NCBI GenBank assembly: GCA_947458545.1
Contig: CANGYH010000001.1
Coordinates: 1,178,001 to 1,242,000 of the forward strand
Source: Cytophagaceae bacterium
GTDB lineage: Bacteria; Bacteroidota; Bacteroidia; Cytophagales; Flexibacteraceae
DNA: 64,000 nt
Reading direction: 5' to 3'
Position numbers and translations under genes: made by a program. Positions within the stretch are counted from its first letter, which is position 1. Every line of letters begins with the position of its first letter. Positions 23,947 to 33,154 of the stretch are shown here, piece after piece. The notes under the pieces were generated by a model that did not search any database, had not been told where the DNA came from, and saw only the letters and a list, made by a program, of their open reading frames with translations.

Positions 23947-26900
23947 TTACTCTACTGCAAACCGGCGGCGGATGGCACCGCTAGCGTCGCGGATGATGGC
24001 CGTGTAGATACCAGCAGGCAGGCTGCTGACATCTATCACCGATTCGAAGTCGGCTATGCGGCGGTTTAGCACCATGCGGCCCGTGCCATCAATGAGCAAA
24101 AGCGTGGCAGGCGTGTTAGCACTACGCTGGATGGTAACCATTCCATGGGCAGGGTTGGGGTACAACGCTACATCGTTGGTTTGTAGTTGCTGCACTGCAA
24201 CAGGGCGGGCACCTACATAGAAACTGTCGACCTCCACAAAGCAGCCTGCAAAATCTGCCCGGGTAATGGCACCACGGAAGCGTACCAAAGCCTGACCACC
24301 ACCCCCTTGAGACAATTGCACAGATACCTGGCGGAAGTTCAGAGTAGGTGCAAAATCGCCACGGCGCACGCGTAGCAAGCGGGTCCAGGTCTGGCCGCAA
24401 TTGCTTGTTACGTCCACCACCAGGCTGTCGTTGTTGCCGAGGATGGTACCGAAGCGGCGGCTATCTTCTACGATACGCCATTTAAACGTAGCAATCGTGA
24501 GGTTGGTGTCTGTGGCCAGCGAGAAGATTGGCGAGCCCATGGCACTGGTGCGGAGGGCGTTGTTGAACTTGGCCGCAATAACACCGTTGTTGGGGTTGCC
24601 TACTACGGTGCGCAGGCGCCAGTCGTTAAAGCGGGTATCGCCACGCGTCCAGTCTTGTGGCAGTATTACTGCCGAAGGGTCTTGATCGAAAAGCTCGCTG
24701 TAGTTTGAACCTTGGATAGGCGCATTGTAACGAACGGTCACCGACATGGTGTCGTTGCGACGTGTCGTATCGCCGTTAAGCAAGGTGCGGAAGGCAATCC
24801 GGTAAGTGCCAGGAGTCAGCGTGATGGGCGTAACGAAGGTGACCGTATCGGCAGCTGCAGTAACGAGCGGGCGGCGTAGGGTAAAGGTCTCTACCACGGG
24901 GGCACCGCCGTTCAACGAATACTGGGCTTGGATAGACGTCAGGTTGTCTGCACCGTAGTTGCGGAAAGAGAAGCGAGGACGTACCGTACCCGGAGGGCAG
25001 CCAAGCGGATCGTTGAAGGGGGCCAGGGCAACCAGTGGGCCTGCGTCTAGCGCTGCGGGGTTGGTAATCTGAATGTCGTCTAGCACTACACGGTAGGGCA
25101 CCGTGGCGCGGGTAGCGTTGCTGAACATCAAGAAGCCAATCTGCAAACGCGAGGCTGTGTTTGAGGCACGGACGTTGAACTCGGCCAGGCGGTTGCTGAT
25201 GGTACGCGCAGTCCAGTCTCTGTTGCTGAGCTTAATAAGTGTACGCCAGGTGCTACCGCAATCGGTAGAGGCACGCACATAGAGCGTATCGTCCTCCATG
25301 CCGTTGGGAGCAGGATCTGCATTACCAGCCGCAATGACAGCAACCTTAAAGGTCAAAAACGAGGTGGGTGATGCTTGGTAGCTAGGGCTGTAAATCCACT
25401 CTTGCTGTAGGTTGCGGTTACGCGCAGAGTCCATGCGCACGGCTACTACGCCATTGTTGCCAGGCAAAGAACCAAAACCCCAATCAGACGCTGTACCGGC
25501 AGGTACGGCCAAACCTCGGCCCCGCGCCCAGCGGTTGATGTTGATACCACCGATATCGGTGATGCGGGGCGATGGCAAAGACAAAGGATTGGTAATCCGA
25601 ACGGTGTCTGCCTTGGCCGTATCGTTGGTGGCAGAGAGGGCATTTTCGCCTGGGGTAACAGTGTAGGCTACAAAGCGATACTTGCCAGCTGTGCTTAGGT
25701 TGGCCCCAAGTGCACCCGTAAAGGTTACCGTATCAGAGGCACCGGGTATCAGTGTACGGCGGAGAGTAAATGTATTGCTAACGGGAGCCGAACCGTTTAC
25801 GGTGTAGCGGACAGTAGCCTGGGTTTGGTTAGCCGTACCAAAGTTGCGGATTACGACCACCACCGGCTCTTGGGCCGACAAAAGGCAACCGGGCGTACCT
25901 GCAACCGGGCGCAGTACAGAGATGGCACCCATATCGTTGGGCAGCACTTCTTTCAGCTCAATATCGTCTAGGTGGAGGCGATAGGTCGTATCGTTGGGGC
26001 TGTTGTTGCTGGTAGCGTAGAAACCTAAACGGACAGAAGTAGGGCCGCTAACACCCAGGGGTACACGGTACTCTTGCAGCGTGTTGTTTATGCGTCCTGA
26101 GATAAGGTCTGCCTGCGTAAAGCGGGTGAGCGTGCGCCAGGTATTACCACAGTCGGTAGAAACACTCACGCGGAGGGTATCATCACCAATGCTTGGTACG
26201 GGGCTGGAGCCAAACTCATTTACCGTGACGGCACCTTTAAAAATGAGTACCGTGTTCGGCGTAACGTTATAGGCAGGTGACAGAAGCCATTCCTTCTGAT
26301 CGCGCCGCGGCGTCAGGCTGCGCCCGCGCATGATGATGGCAATCGTTTCAGACGAGAAGGGGAAGCCTGTGTTCCAGTCAGACTGTCCAGTTACTGGTGG
26401 CAAGCCCTGGGCCTCGCGCCACTGGGCAGTTACAGTCTCCGCTAGGGTGCCTAAGGGTCGAGCCGGCGGAGTTATGGGGCCCGTCAGGTTGATGTTGTAG
26501 TTTACCAGCGAGTCGTTCAGGAGCGAGAGGCCAACCTCGGTAGAGAGTTTTACCCAGGCTTTGAAGCGGTAGTTGTTTATGGCATTCAGGTTGGCGGCCT
26601 GGGCACCGGTAAACTCAATGGTATCGGTTGTGCCGGGCAGCAATGCCGGGCTAAAGGTGATGTTACGAACAACAGGGGCACCTCCGTTGACGCGGTAACC
26701 TATCGGTGCTGCCGTTTGAGGGCTGGTACCGAAGTTGCGCACAACAAGGCGGACGGTCTCTTGCGAAGAGAGTAGGCAGGTTACCTGGTCTGGGCGAGGG
26801 GCCAGGATGGCAATCAGGCCAAGGTCGTTAGGTGCGGGTGGAATTGGTGCAAAGCGGTACGTAAGACCGGGCGTAGGCAAGCCAGATGGAAATACGGTAA

Positions 26901-27639
26901 CCTGGTCAGCATTGGTTGACGCGCGGGATACCGAGTTCATGGACGAACCAGATAAGCCGAAGAAGTCGTTGACATCATTCCCACGGATACCAAATTGGGG
27001 CCGGGTGATGTTAGGGTTGCTCGGGCTAGCCAAAAACGTTCCGTAAACGAACTCGATGGTGTTGGTACCCTCAGACAGGATTACCTGAAAGTTGATTAGC
27101 TCCTGGTCGCTGGGGAAGGATGTGGCCGTCCTCCAACGCTTGAAATCCGTCCACTGGGCAATGAAGCGGCGGCTACCCGGCGTGCCAGTCCGCAGAACAC
27201 GGATAGGATCACTTGTCCCGGCGCGCATATCGCTGGCAAATGGTGCCAGCAGGTTGCTTTGCCCGGCAGGGCCGGCTGAGGTAAAGACGATGCCGTCGTT
27301 GGTTTGCGTGTTAGGCGAGATAGCCGTATAACCCCAAGAGCTGTTAGGGCCAAACACCACGATGCCGTTTGCGTTGAGGCCGACCTCCGTGTAGGTCTGT
27401 CCGTTGTAGTCGAAGCTGAAGCCCAGATCTACGCCGGGGAAGTTGGTGTCGTCGGTATTTTCGGTACCGTACGTCTCGTCGGGCGTGGCAATGGGCGTGT
27501 AGGTACCCTGAGTTTGGCTAAAGGTGTAAGTCGTCACCTGTGCCAGCGAAAGGCCAGGCAGAACCAGCAGTGCCGCCAGTGCAAAGCCACCCAGCTTGGC
27601 CATGTAGTTGAATAGTTGTGTGGAGTACTTGTGCGACAT
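23947..27639 (-). CDS. Large secreted protein with three repeat units and a T9SS type A sorting domain
   Basis: A 1230-residue exported protein. The ATG at 27639 lies 27 bases after a TAATTTTG box and gives a signal peptide ending LSLAQ; an ATG twelve codons later is possible. An N-terminal beta domain (about 40-260) includes LGFSFDYNGQTYTEVGLNANG. Three similar units follow, each a CARDB-like Ig domain (for example QEPVVVVIRNFGT) joined to a jelly-roll-like module with STDCGNTWRTL and LDDI. The last about 75 residues (DVALYPNPAHGMVTI...LPAGIYTAII) form a type A C-terminal sorting domain that sends the protein through the type IX secretion system. No catalytic motif is visible; it is probably a surface or released adhesin-like protein. 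Confidence 0.87.
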   Translation of the reverse strand: MSHKYSTQLFNYMAKLGGFALAALLVLPGLSLAQVTTYTFSQTQGTYTPIATPDETYGTENTDDTNFPGVDLGFSFDYNGQTYTEVGLNANGIVVFGPNSSWGYTAISPNTQTNDGIVFTSAGPAGQSNLLAPFASDMRAGTSDPIRVLRTGTPGSRRFIAQWTDFKRWRTATSFPSDQELINFQVILSEGTNTIEFVYGTFLASPSNPNITRPQFGIRGNDVNDFFGLSGSSMNSVSRASTNADQVTVFPSGLPTPGLTYRFAPIPPAPNDLGLIAILAPRPDQVTCLLSSQETVRLVVRNFGTSPQTAAPIGYRVNGGAPVVRNITFSPALLPGTTDTIEFTGAQAANLNAINNYRFKAWVKLSTEVGLSLLNDSLVNYNINLTGPITPPARPLGTLAETVTAQWREAQGLPPVTGQSDWNTGFPFSSETIAIIMRGRSLTPRRDQKEWLLSPAYNVTPNTVLIFKGAVTVNEFGSSPVPSIGDDTLRVSVSTDCGNTWRTLTRFTQADLISGRINNTLQEYRVPLGVSGPTSVRLGFYATSNNSPNDTTYRLHLDDIELKEVLPNDMGAISVLRPVAGTPGCLLSAQEPVVVVIRNFGTANQTQATVRYTVNGSAPVSNTFTLRRTLIPGASDTVTFTGALGANLSTAGKYRFVAYTVTPGENALSATNDTAKADTVRITNPLSLPSPRITDIGGININRWARGRGLAVPAGTASDWGFGSLPGNNGVVAVRMDSARNRNLQQEWIYSPSYQASPTSFLTFKVAVIAAGNADPAPNGMEDDTLYVRASTDCGSTWRTLIKLSNRDWTARTISNRLAEFNVRASNTASRLQIGFLMFSNATRATVPYRVVLDDIQITNPAALDAGPLVALAPFNDPLGCPPGTVRPRFSFRNYGADNLTSIQAQYSLNGGAPVVETFTLRRPLVTAAADTVTFVTPITLTPGTYRIAFRTLLNGDTTRRNDTMSVTVRYNAPIQGSNYSELFDQDPSAVILPQDWTRGDTRFNDWRLRTVVGNPNNGVIAAKFNNALRTSAMGSPIFSLATDTNLTIATFKWRIVEDSRRFGTILGNNDSLVVDVTSNCGQTWTRLLRVRRGDFAPTLNFRQVSVQLSQGGGGQALVRFRGAITRADFAGCFVEVDSFYVGARPVAVQQLQTNDVALYPNPAHGMVTIQRSANTPATLLLIDGTGRMVLNRRIADFESVIDVSSLPAGIYTAIIRDASGAIRRRFAVE

Positions 27640-27666
27640 GCAGGTAGGTACGGATTGATTAACAGG

Positions 27667-27674
27667 CAAAATTA
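27667..27674 (-). promoter_or_regulatory. Putative -7 element of the T9SS type A cargo gene
   Basis: TAATTTTG on the minus strand, an exact TAnnTTTG match, 27 bases before the ATG at 27639. It supports that start over the ATG at 27603. Confidence 0.48.
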
Positions 27675-27774
27675 AGCCGTCCGCGCTGTATGGTAGTGGA
27701 TAATTTGGCAAAAAGCGCGCTTTACCGCAAGAAATCGTCAGCATTCTGGCAATTGATATGAACTTGCGGCACAA

Positions 27775-28365
27775 ATGTCTAAGAGCCCTCCGCTTGCCTG
27801 GTACGATCAACTACCTGTGGGAGAAGCCGGTGTAGATGAGGCTGGCAGAGGCTGCCTGGCAGGCCCGGTTGTGGCGGCCGCCGTAATGCTGCACCCAGGC
27901 CAGCAGATTATCGGCCTAAACGACAGCAAGCAGCTAAAACCAGCCGAGCGAGCGGCCTTAGCAGAGATTATCAAGCGCCAAGCCACCGCCTGGGCCATAG
28001 CAGAAGCCTCGGTAGAAGAGATTGGCAAGCTTAACATCTTGCAGGCCAGCCTGCTGGCCATGCGCCGGGCCGTAGAATCATTGCCACTTAAACCCGAGCT
28101 ACTACTGATAGACGGCAATCGGTTTGCACCTATGCTGGGCTATGCACACGTTTGCCACATCAAAGGCGATGGCCGGTTTGCCTCTATTGCCGCGGCCAGC
28201 ATATTAGCTAAAACAGCCCGAGACGCACGGATGGCCGAGCTGGCAACCCTCTACCCTATGTATGGCTGGGAGCGGCACTTTGGGTACCCAACCAAAGCGC
28301 ACAGGGCAGCTATTGCCCAGCATGGACCTAGCCCTTGGCACAGGCCAGGCTTCAAACTGCTGTAA
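27775..28365 (+). CDS. rnhB: Ribonuclease HII
   Basis: RNase HII cuts the RNA strand of RNA-DNA hybrids and removes single ribonucleotides from DNA. The 196-residue protein has the catalytic DEAGRG at residues 21-26 (Asp 21, Glu 22), the central LLLIDGN (about 110-116) with the third acidic residue and the KGDGRFASIAAASILAKTARD signature (about 130-150). The C-terminal YGWERHFGYPTKAHRAAI is also conserved. Length and motifs are standard. It is divergent from the T9SS cargo gene, with 135 bases between start codons, and it ends eight bases from the convergent permease gene. Confidence 0.96.
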   Translation: MSKSPPLAWYDQLPVGEAGVDEAGRGCLAGPVVAAAVMLHPGQQIIGLNDSKQLKPAERAALAEIIKRQATAWAIAEASVEEIGKLNILQASLLAMRRAVESLPLKPELLLIDGNRFAPMLGYAHVCHIKGDGRFASIAAASILAKTARDARMAELATLYPMYGWERHFGYPTKAHRAAIAQHGPSPWHRPGFKLL

Positions 28366-28373
28366 GCGTTGCG

Positions 28374-29819
28374 CTAAATCAACGGGGAGGCTTTGGCACT
28401 GGCGGCCTTTTTTCTGTTTCGCTCAAAAATCCAGTAAAAGGGTACGCCTGATGCAATAAGCGCAAGGCCCACCCCAGCCTCGCGGGGGCGCTCTTGCACG
28501 GAGACAAACACCAGCACCGCACAAAAGGCCACAAACAGGCCAGGTAATACGGGGTAAAACGGCACCTTGAAGTTGCGCACAGCCTCTGGCCACCGGGCGC
28601 GAAGCACAAAGACACCGGCAGCACCAGCCCCATAAAATAAAAATGCCGCAAACACAAGCATATCCGTAAGCTGATCAAAACTGCCAGACAGCACCAAAAT
28701 AGAGGCCCAAAAACCCTGAATGATCAAGGCATTGGCAGGCACACCCGCCCGGTTGCACACCTTGGCCTTGGCAAAAAACAGGCCGTCGTGCGCCATGGCA
28801 AAATAGACCCGGCTAGCGGCCATAAGCGTATTGTTGGTAGATGAGAAGGTGGCTGTAATAATTAAGGCCAAGATTAGGCCAAGCCCCCCCTGCCCCAAAA
28901 ACGTGGATACGACGCGTACCGCGGCAATGTCGTTGGGGCGGGCTGGGTTGGGTAGCAGGCCCGCCGTAGGCAGTACATATAAATAGGCAGCGTTGATGGC
29001 CACATAGGCCGCCATCACGATGCCAACGCCGAGCGTCAAGGCCATTGGGATGGTTTTCTGAGGAGATTTAACCTCCCCACCTAGGAACCCGAGAGAGTTC
29101 CAACCCTCGTAGGCCCAAAAGGCAGCCATCAGCGCCGTGAAGAGGGGGGTAATCAGACCCTGTGCTTCGATAGGTGTGCCTGCAGTATCAAAGGCAAAAT
29201 TCCCTTGCGCTCCGCTGTACCCAAAGCAAAGCATCGTTATAAGGCCTATTGCCAGCAAAACGGCAGAGCTAAGCACGTTGCTAACAGAGCTGCCCCAATG
29301 CACGCCCCGGGCGTTAACGGCCGTCAGCAGCGCGATCAGCAGGATGGTGAGGCCCTTTACCCCGAAATTCTCGAAAGGAAAGAAGATACCGCCGATGGAC
29401 AAGGCCTCCACCTCGGGCGAGAGGCGGGGCAGGGGCACCAGCGTATTGACACTTTGGGCAAATACATAAGCCACCGACGCTGCCGTGGCAGACTGGATTA
29501 CGGCGAAGCTCGTCCACCCATAGAGGTAGGCAAAAAAGCGGCCATACATCTTCTCAAAGTACTTGTACTGCCCACCGGGCTCTGCTATGAGCCCTGCAAC
29601 CTCGGCGTTGGTAAGCGCCCCGGCCAATGTTACCAGCCCGGCCAAAGCCCAAGCAGCCAGTACCCAGCCCGACGAGCCCAACTCGGCAGACATAGGTGAA
29701 ACTTTTTTGAAAACGCCGGAGCCGATCATGGCGGCAACCACCACCATGATAGCCGAAAAAGTGCCTAAGCGTCGTACCAGCCCGGTGTGGTGCCGCTCGT
29801 GTTTGTCTGCCATAGCCAT
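28374..29819 (-). CDS. APC-superfamily amino acid permease
   Basis: A 481-residue inner-membrane transporter with about twelve helices. The N-terminal GTFSAIMVVVAAMIGSGVFKK (about 19-39) holds the Gly-Ser-Gly substrate motif of the APC superfamily, and FWAYEGWNSLGFLGGEVKSPQKTIPMAL (about 234-261) matches the LAT-type conserved segment. The expected substrate is an amino acid exchanged or symported across the membrane; which one cannot be told. The next genes are unrelated. A near-consensus TACCTTTA (29838-29831) lies 12 bases before the ATG, so the leader would be very short. Confidence 0.88.
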   Translation of the reverse strand: MAMADKHERHHTGLVRRLGTFSAIMVVVAAMIGSGVFKKVSPMSAELGSSGWVLAAWALAGLVTLAGALTNAEVAGLIAEPGGQYKYFEKMYGRFFAYLYGWTSFAVIQSATAASVAYVFAQSVNTLVPLPRLSPEVEALSIGGIFFPFENFGVKGLTILLIALLTAVNARGVHWGSSVSNVLSSAVLLAIGLITMLCFGYSGAQGNFAFDTAGTPIEAQGLITPLFTALMAAFWAYEGWNSLGFLGGEVKSPQKTIPMALTLGVGIVMAAYVAINAAYLYVLPTAGLLPNPARPNDIAAVRVVSTFLGQGGLGLILALIITATFSSTNNTLMAASRVYFAMAHDGLFFAKAKVCNRAGVPANALIIQGFWASILVLSGSFDQLTDMLVFAAFLFYGAGAAGVFVLRARWPEAVRNFKVPFYPVLPGLFVAFCAVLVFVSVQERPREAGVGLALIASGVPFYWIFERNRKKAASAKASPLI

Positions 29820-29852
29820 TTGTGCGGGCCTAAAGGTAGGGCGTGGCAGGGG

Positions 29853-30578
29853 CTACTGTAGATGTGCCTGCAGAAAGGATGCGTACCCCATCTTGGCCAA
29901 AGAGGCTTGCTGGGCTAAGGCATGGGCCCGGCTTTTGTATTGACCCACCACTACCCGGTAGTGTTGCTCTGCCCCACTTCCCTCTCCACAGGGCACCTGT
30001 ACATATACGTCTCTTATGCCTGCACTCCGCAGAGAGGCAGCATCGTACAGGGCAGAGGCAGGGCTGTAGTAAGACGCCACCTGTAAGGCATAGCCCTTAG
30101 GACGGCAGGCTTTGCCAGTAGGCAGGTAGCTCATACCTGCGTCGAGGGTAGTGGGCTCGTCGGCCAGCAGCGAGACAGCCATTGTATCGGGGCGCTCAGC
30201 CGGGCTGGGTTTGCCAGGGTACACCGTCTGTATGATGACGGGCTGCGCTCCGCCTTTAATACCAATTTTCTGGGCGGCAGCCCGGCTCAAATCCAAGATG
30301 CGGTTCCGTCGATGCGGGCCCCGATCGTTGATGCGGACGTAAACCGATTTACCGTTGGCCGGGTTGGTAACTTTGACCACCGTCCCGAAGGGCAGCCAGC
30401 GGTGGGCCGCCGTCATGGCGCGCTTGTCGAAGCGCTCGCCGCTGGCCGTGCGCCTGCCATGGAAGGCATCTGAATAAAAGGAGGCTCGTCCAGACTGAAT
30501 TTCTCCCTTTTTGGTCTGGGCCATGCCTCCCGGCAATAGCAAAAAGAGAAAGAGCTTTAGAGCTAATAACTTCTTCAT
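29853..30578 (-). CDS. rlpA: RlpA-family septal-ring protein with SPOR domain
   Basis: A 241-residue exported protein of the RlpA family, whose characterised members are lytic transglycosylases acting on denuded glycan at the septum. The ATG at 30578 starts a signal peptide (KKLLALKLFLFLLLPGGMAQ). The double-psi beta-barrel runs from about 28 to 110 with GRASFYSDAFHGRRTASGERF, LPFGTVVKVTNPANGKSVYVRINDRGP, in which the His and Asp of HGRRTASG/INDRGP are the expected active-site positions. A C-terminal SPOR-like domain (YALQVASYYS...YRVVVGQYKS) follows at about 160-240 and should bind septal peptidoglycan. It is monocistronic and divergent from the TonB receptor. Confidence 0.9.
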   Translation of the reverse strand: MKKLLALKLFLFLLLPGGMAQTKKGEIQSGRASFYSDAFHGRRTASGERFDKRAMTAAHRWLPFGTVVKVTNPANGKSVYVRINDRGPHRRNRILDLSRAAAQKIGIKGGAQPVIIQTVYPGKPSPAERPDTMAVSLLADEPTTLDAGMSYLPTGKACRPKGYALQVASYYSPASALYDAASLRSAGIRDVYVQVPCGEGSGAEQHYRVVVGQYKSRAHALAQQASLAKMGYASFLQAHLQ

Positions 30579-30718
30579 TATCAATTAGTTATTAGTTTAG
30601 GGCGGATGCAAGTTAAAGCCACCCCTTCTTACACACCAAATAGACAAGGTTTTGTCCTATTATTCGTTCTGAAAATTCAGCCCCCTCTGGGTGGCACCAA
30701 AACCTGCCTGATTCCGTT

Positions 30719-33154
30719 TTGGGACTGCCCATAACCTTTACACCCTTGCTACCACACAAACTTCCCTTTGTTCGATTTGCCTGGTGTAGGTGGGCCATGC
30801 TTGTTTGCCTTTGGGTGGCAGGCGCGGGCCGTGGGTGGGCGCAGATCCAGGTTCAAGGGCAGATTCTGGAGGCAGAAGGCAGCACCCCACTACCGGGCGC
30901 CACCGTGTTTGCTCCTGGCTACAGAACAGGCACTGCAACCGATGCAGAGGGCAACTTCAGTTTGAGCCTTCCTGGCGACACGGCCACGCTAAGGTTTGGT
31001 TTTGTGGGGTATGTGCCCCGCGTGGTGCGCTACACGCGCAATCACACCGGCTTGCGCATTGTGCTAGAGCCAGAGCGCCTGCAAGAGGTAGTGATAGATG
31101 CCGACGGCACACCCCAAACCAAGGTGCAACGCACACAGATGTCTGTAGAGCGGCTGGAGACGCGGCAGGCCAAGCTGCTGCCCGCCTTGTTTGGCGAGGT
31201 GGACCTGTTGCGGATTTTGCAGCTGAAGCCCGGGGTGCAGTCGGGCGGCGAGGGCACCACGGGGCTCTACGTGCGGGGCGGCGGGGCAGACCAGAACCTC
31301 TTTTTGCTAGACGAGGCCGTTATCTACAATCCGAGCCACTTGTTCGGGTTTTTGTCGGTTTTCAACCCAGATGCGGTGCGCAACATCGACCTGTACAAGG
31401 GCGGGTTTCCGGCCAACTACGGCGGGCGCCTCAGCTCGGTGGTGGATGTACGCCTGCGCGAGGGCAACCGCGACAGCACGGTGGCCACCGGCGGCATCGG
31501 GCTCATCAGCAGCCGCTTTACCCTGGAGGGGCCTATCCAGAAGGGCAAATCGAGCTACATCTTCTCGGCGCGGCGCACCTACTTTGATGTAGCCACGCGG
31601 GCCTACAACGAGCGGCAGGCCCCGCGCAACATCAACAATCCGCGCTACTCCCCCATACCCGACTATTACTTCTACGACATGAACGGCCGCCTAACCTTCG
31701 ACCTCTCGGAGCGCGACCGGCTCTATGTATCGGGCTACCTGGGGCGCGATGTGTTCGGGTTTCAGCGGCGGCAGTTCCGCTTCAACTTCGACTGGGGCAA
31801 CAGCCTGCTCTCGGCGCGGCTCGTCCACAGGCACGACGCCCGCACCACCTCTGAGGCCTCCGTTACCCTTACCGATTACCGCTACAACATCCGCAACGGG
31901 TTCGACCGGTTCAGCTTCAGCCTAAGCTCGGGGATTCAAGACGTGACGGGGCGGCTACAGGTGACGCGCAAAACCATCAACAACCATCACCTGACGGCCG
32001 GTATTACCTATACCAACCATCTTTTCACGGTAGGCCGGGCCCAAGGCGGCACCAGCGACAATAGCTTCCGCTTTTCGGCAGGCCAAACCCTGCAAGCGGG
32101 GGAGTATGCGGTCTATGCCTCCGATCAGTTCAACCTGAGCCCACGCACGGAGCTGATAGCCGGGCTGCGGGTTTCAGGTACCACCCAGGCAGGAACGACC
32201 TACGGAGGGCTAGAGCCGCGGCTCATCGGGCGCTACACGGTCTCCGACAAAATGGCCATCAAGGCCAGCTACGGGCGGATGTACCAATACCTGCACCTTG
32301 TATCGCCCTCGGCCACCAGCATTCCGACGGATTTGTGGTATCCGTCTGGCCCGCGGGTCCGGCCGCAGTTGTCAGACCAAGTGGCAGCCGGCTACAACCT
32401 AAGCCTGGGGGGCAACAAGTTCTTCTTTAGCCACGAACTCTACTATAAAAGGCTGGCCAATCAGGTAGATTTTAAGGACGGGGCCAATCTGTTTTTGAAC
32501 CAGCAACTCGATACGACCTTCATCTTCGGGCGGGGCTGGGCTTACGGTACGGAGCTATATCTGGAAAAGCGCATCGGCCGCACCACCGGCTGGATCGGCT
32601 ACACCCTGGCCTGGACGTGGCGCCAGTTTGACCAGGTAGACAACGGCCTGCCCTTCCACCCGCGCTACGACCGCCGGCACGACTTGTCCATCGTCGTCAG
32701 CCACCAACTCAACCACAGATGGAGCCTCTCCGGAACGTTCGTGTACGGCACGGGCAATGCCGTGACCCTGCCCGTGGGCCGAGCTTTTGTGCAAGACATC
32801 GGTGGATCTGTTGGCTCGCCCCCAGGCTTTGCCGTAGTGCCGCTGTACGGGAGGCGCAACAGCTTCCGCATGGCACCCTACCATCGGGCAGACGTGAGCG
32901 CCGTATGCCTGGTGGGCCGCCGACGGGTAAACGACCTGACCTTATCCATCTACAACGTCTACAGTAGAATGAACCCCTACTTCTACTACATAGACACCCA
33001 AACCGAAAACCCAGACGGCAGCGGCAATATCACCGGTTTTGAGGCAAGGCAGGTAAGCCTCTTCCCCATCATTCCGTCCGTCACCTACAACTATAAGTTT
33101 ACCGTCCGGCCTCCGTGGAGGCGGCGGGCGGGTGCCAGTACCGCAGGGCAGTAG
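30719..33154 (+). CDS. TonB-dependent receptor with carboxypeptidase-regulatory N-terminal domain
   Basis: A TonB-dependent outer-membrane transporter of up to 811 residues. An N-terminal CarboxypepD_reg domain (VQGQILEAEGSTPLPGATVFAPGY) follows the signal peptide, then a plug domain with LKPGVQSGGEGTTGLYVRGGGADQNLFLLDEAV and a 22-strand-like barrel. The start is uncertain: the only nearby ATG (30797) gives a signal peptide without positive charges, whereas TTG codons at 30719 or 30746 add a Lys/Arg-containing n-region; I give the longest. The ligand is unknown; no SusD partner lies downstream, so it need not be a SusC-type glycan importer. Its 3' end overlaps the convergent membrane-protein gene by 56 bases. 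Confidence 0.88.
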   Translation: MGLPITFTPLLPHKLPFVRFAWCRWAMLVCLWVAGAGRGWAQIQVQGQILEAEGSTPLPGATVFAPGYRTGTATDAEGNFSLSLPGDTATLRFGFVGYVPRVVRYTRNHTGLRIVLEPERLQEVVIDADGTPQTKVQRTQMSVERLETRQAKLLPALFGEVDLLRILQLKPGVQSGGEGTTGLYVRGGGADQNLFLLDEAVIYNPSHLFGFLSVFNPDAVRNIDLYKGGFPANYGGRLSSVVDVRLREGNRDSTVATGGIGLISSRFTLEGPIQKGKSSYIFSARRTYFDVATRAYNERQAPRNINNPRYSPIPDYYFYDMNGRLTFDLSERDRLYVSGYLGRDVFGFQRRQFRFNFDWGNSLLSARLVHRHDARTTSEASVTLTDYRYNIRNGFDRFSFSLSSGIQDVTGRLQVTRKTINNHHLTAGITYTNHLFTVGRAQGGTSDNSFRFSAGQTLQAGEYAVYASDQFNLSPRTELIAGLRVSGTTQAGTTYGGLEPRLIGRYTVSDKMAIKASYGRMYQYLHLVSPSATSIPTDLWYPSGPRVRPQLSDQVAAGYNLSLGGNKFFFSHELYYKRLANQVDFKDGANLFLNQQLDTTFIFGRGWAYGTELYLEKRIGRTTGWIGYTLAWTWRQFDQVDNGLPFHPRYDRRHDLSIVVSHQLNHRWSLSGTFVYGTGNAVTLPVGRAFVQDIGGSVGSPPGFAVVPLYGRRNSFRMAPYHRADVSAVCLVGRRRVNDLTLSIYNVYSRMNPYFYYIDTQTENPDGSGNITGFEARQVSLFPIIPSVTYNYKFTVRPPWRRRAGASTAGQ

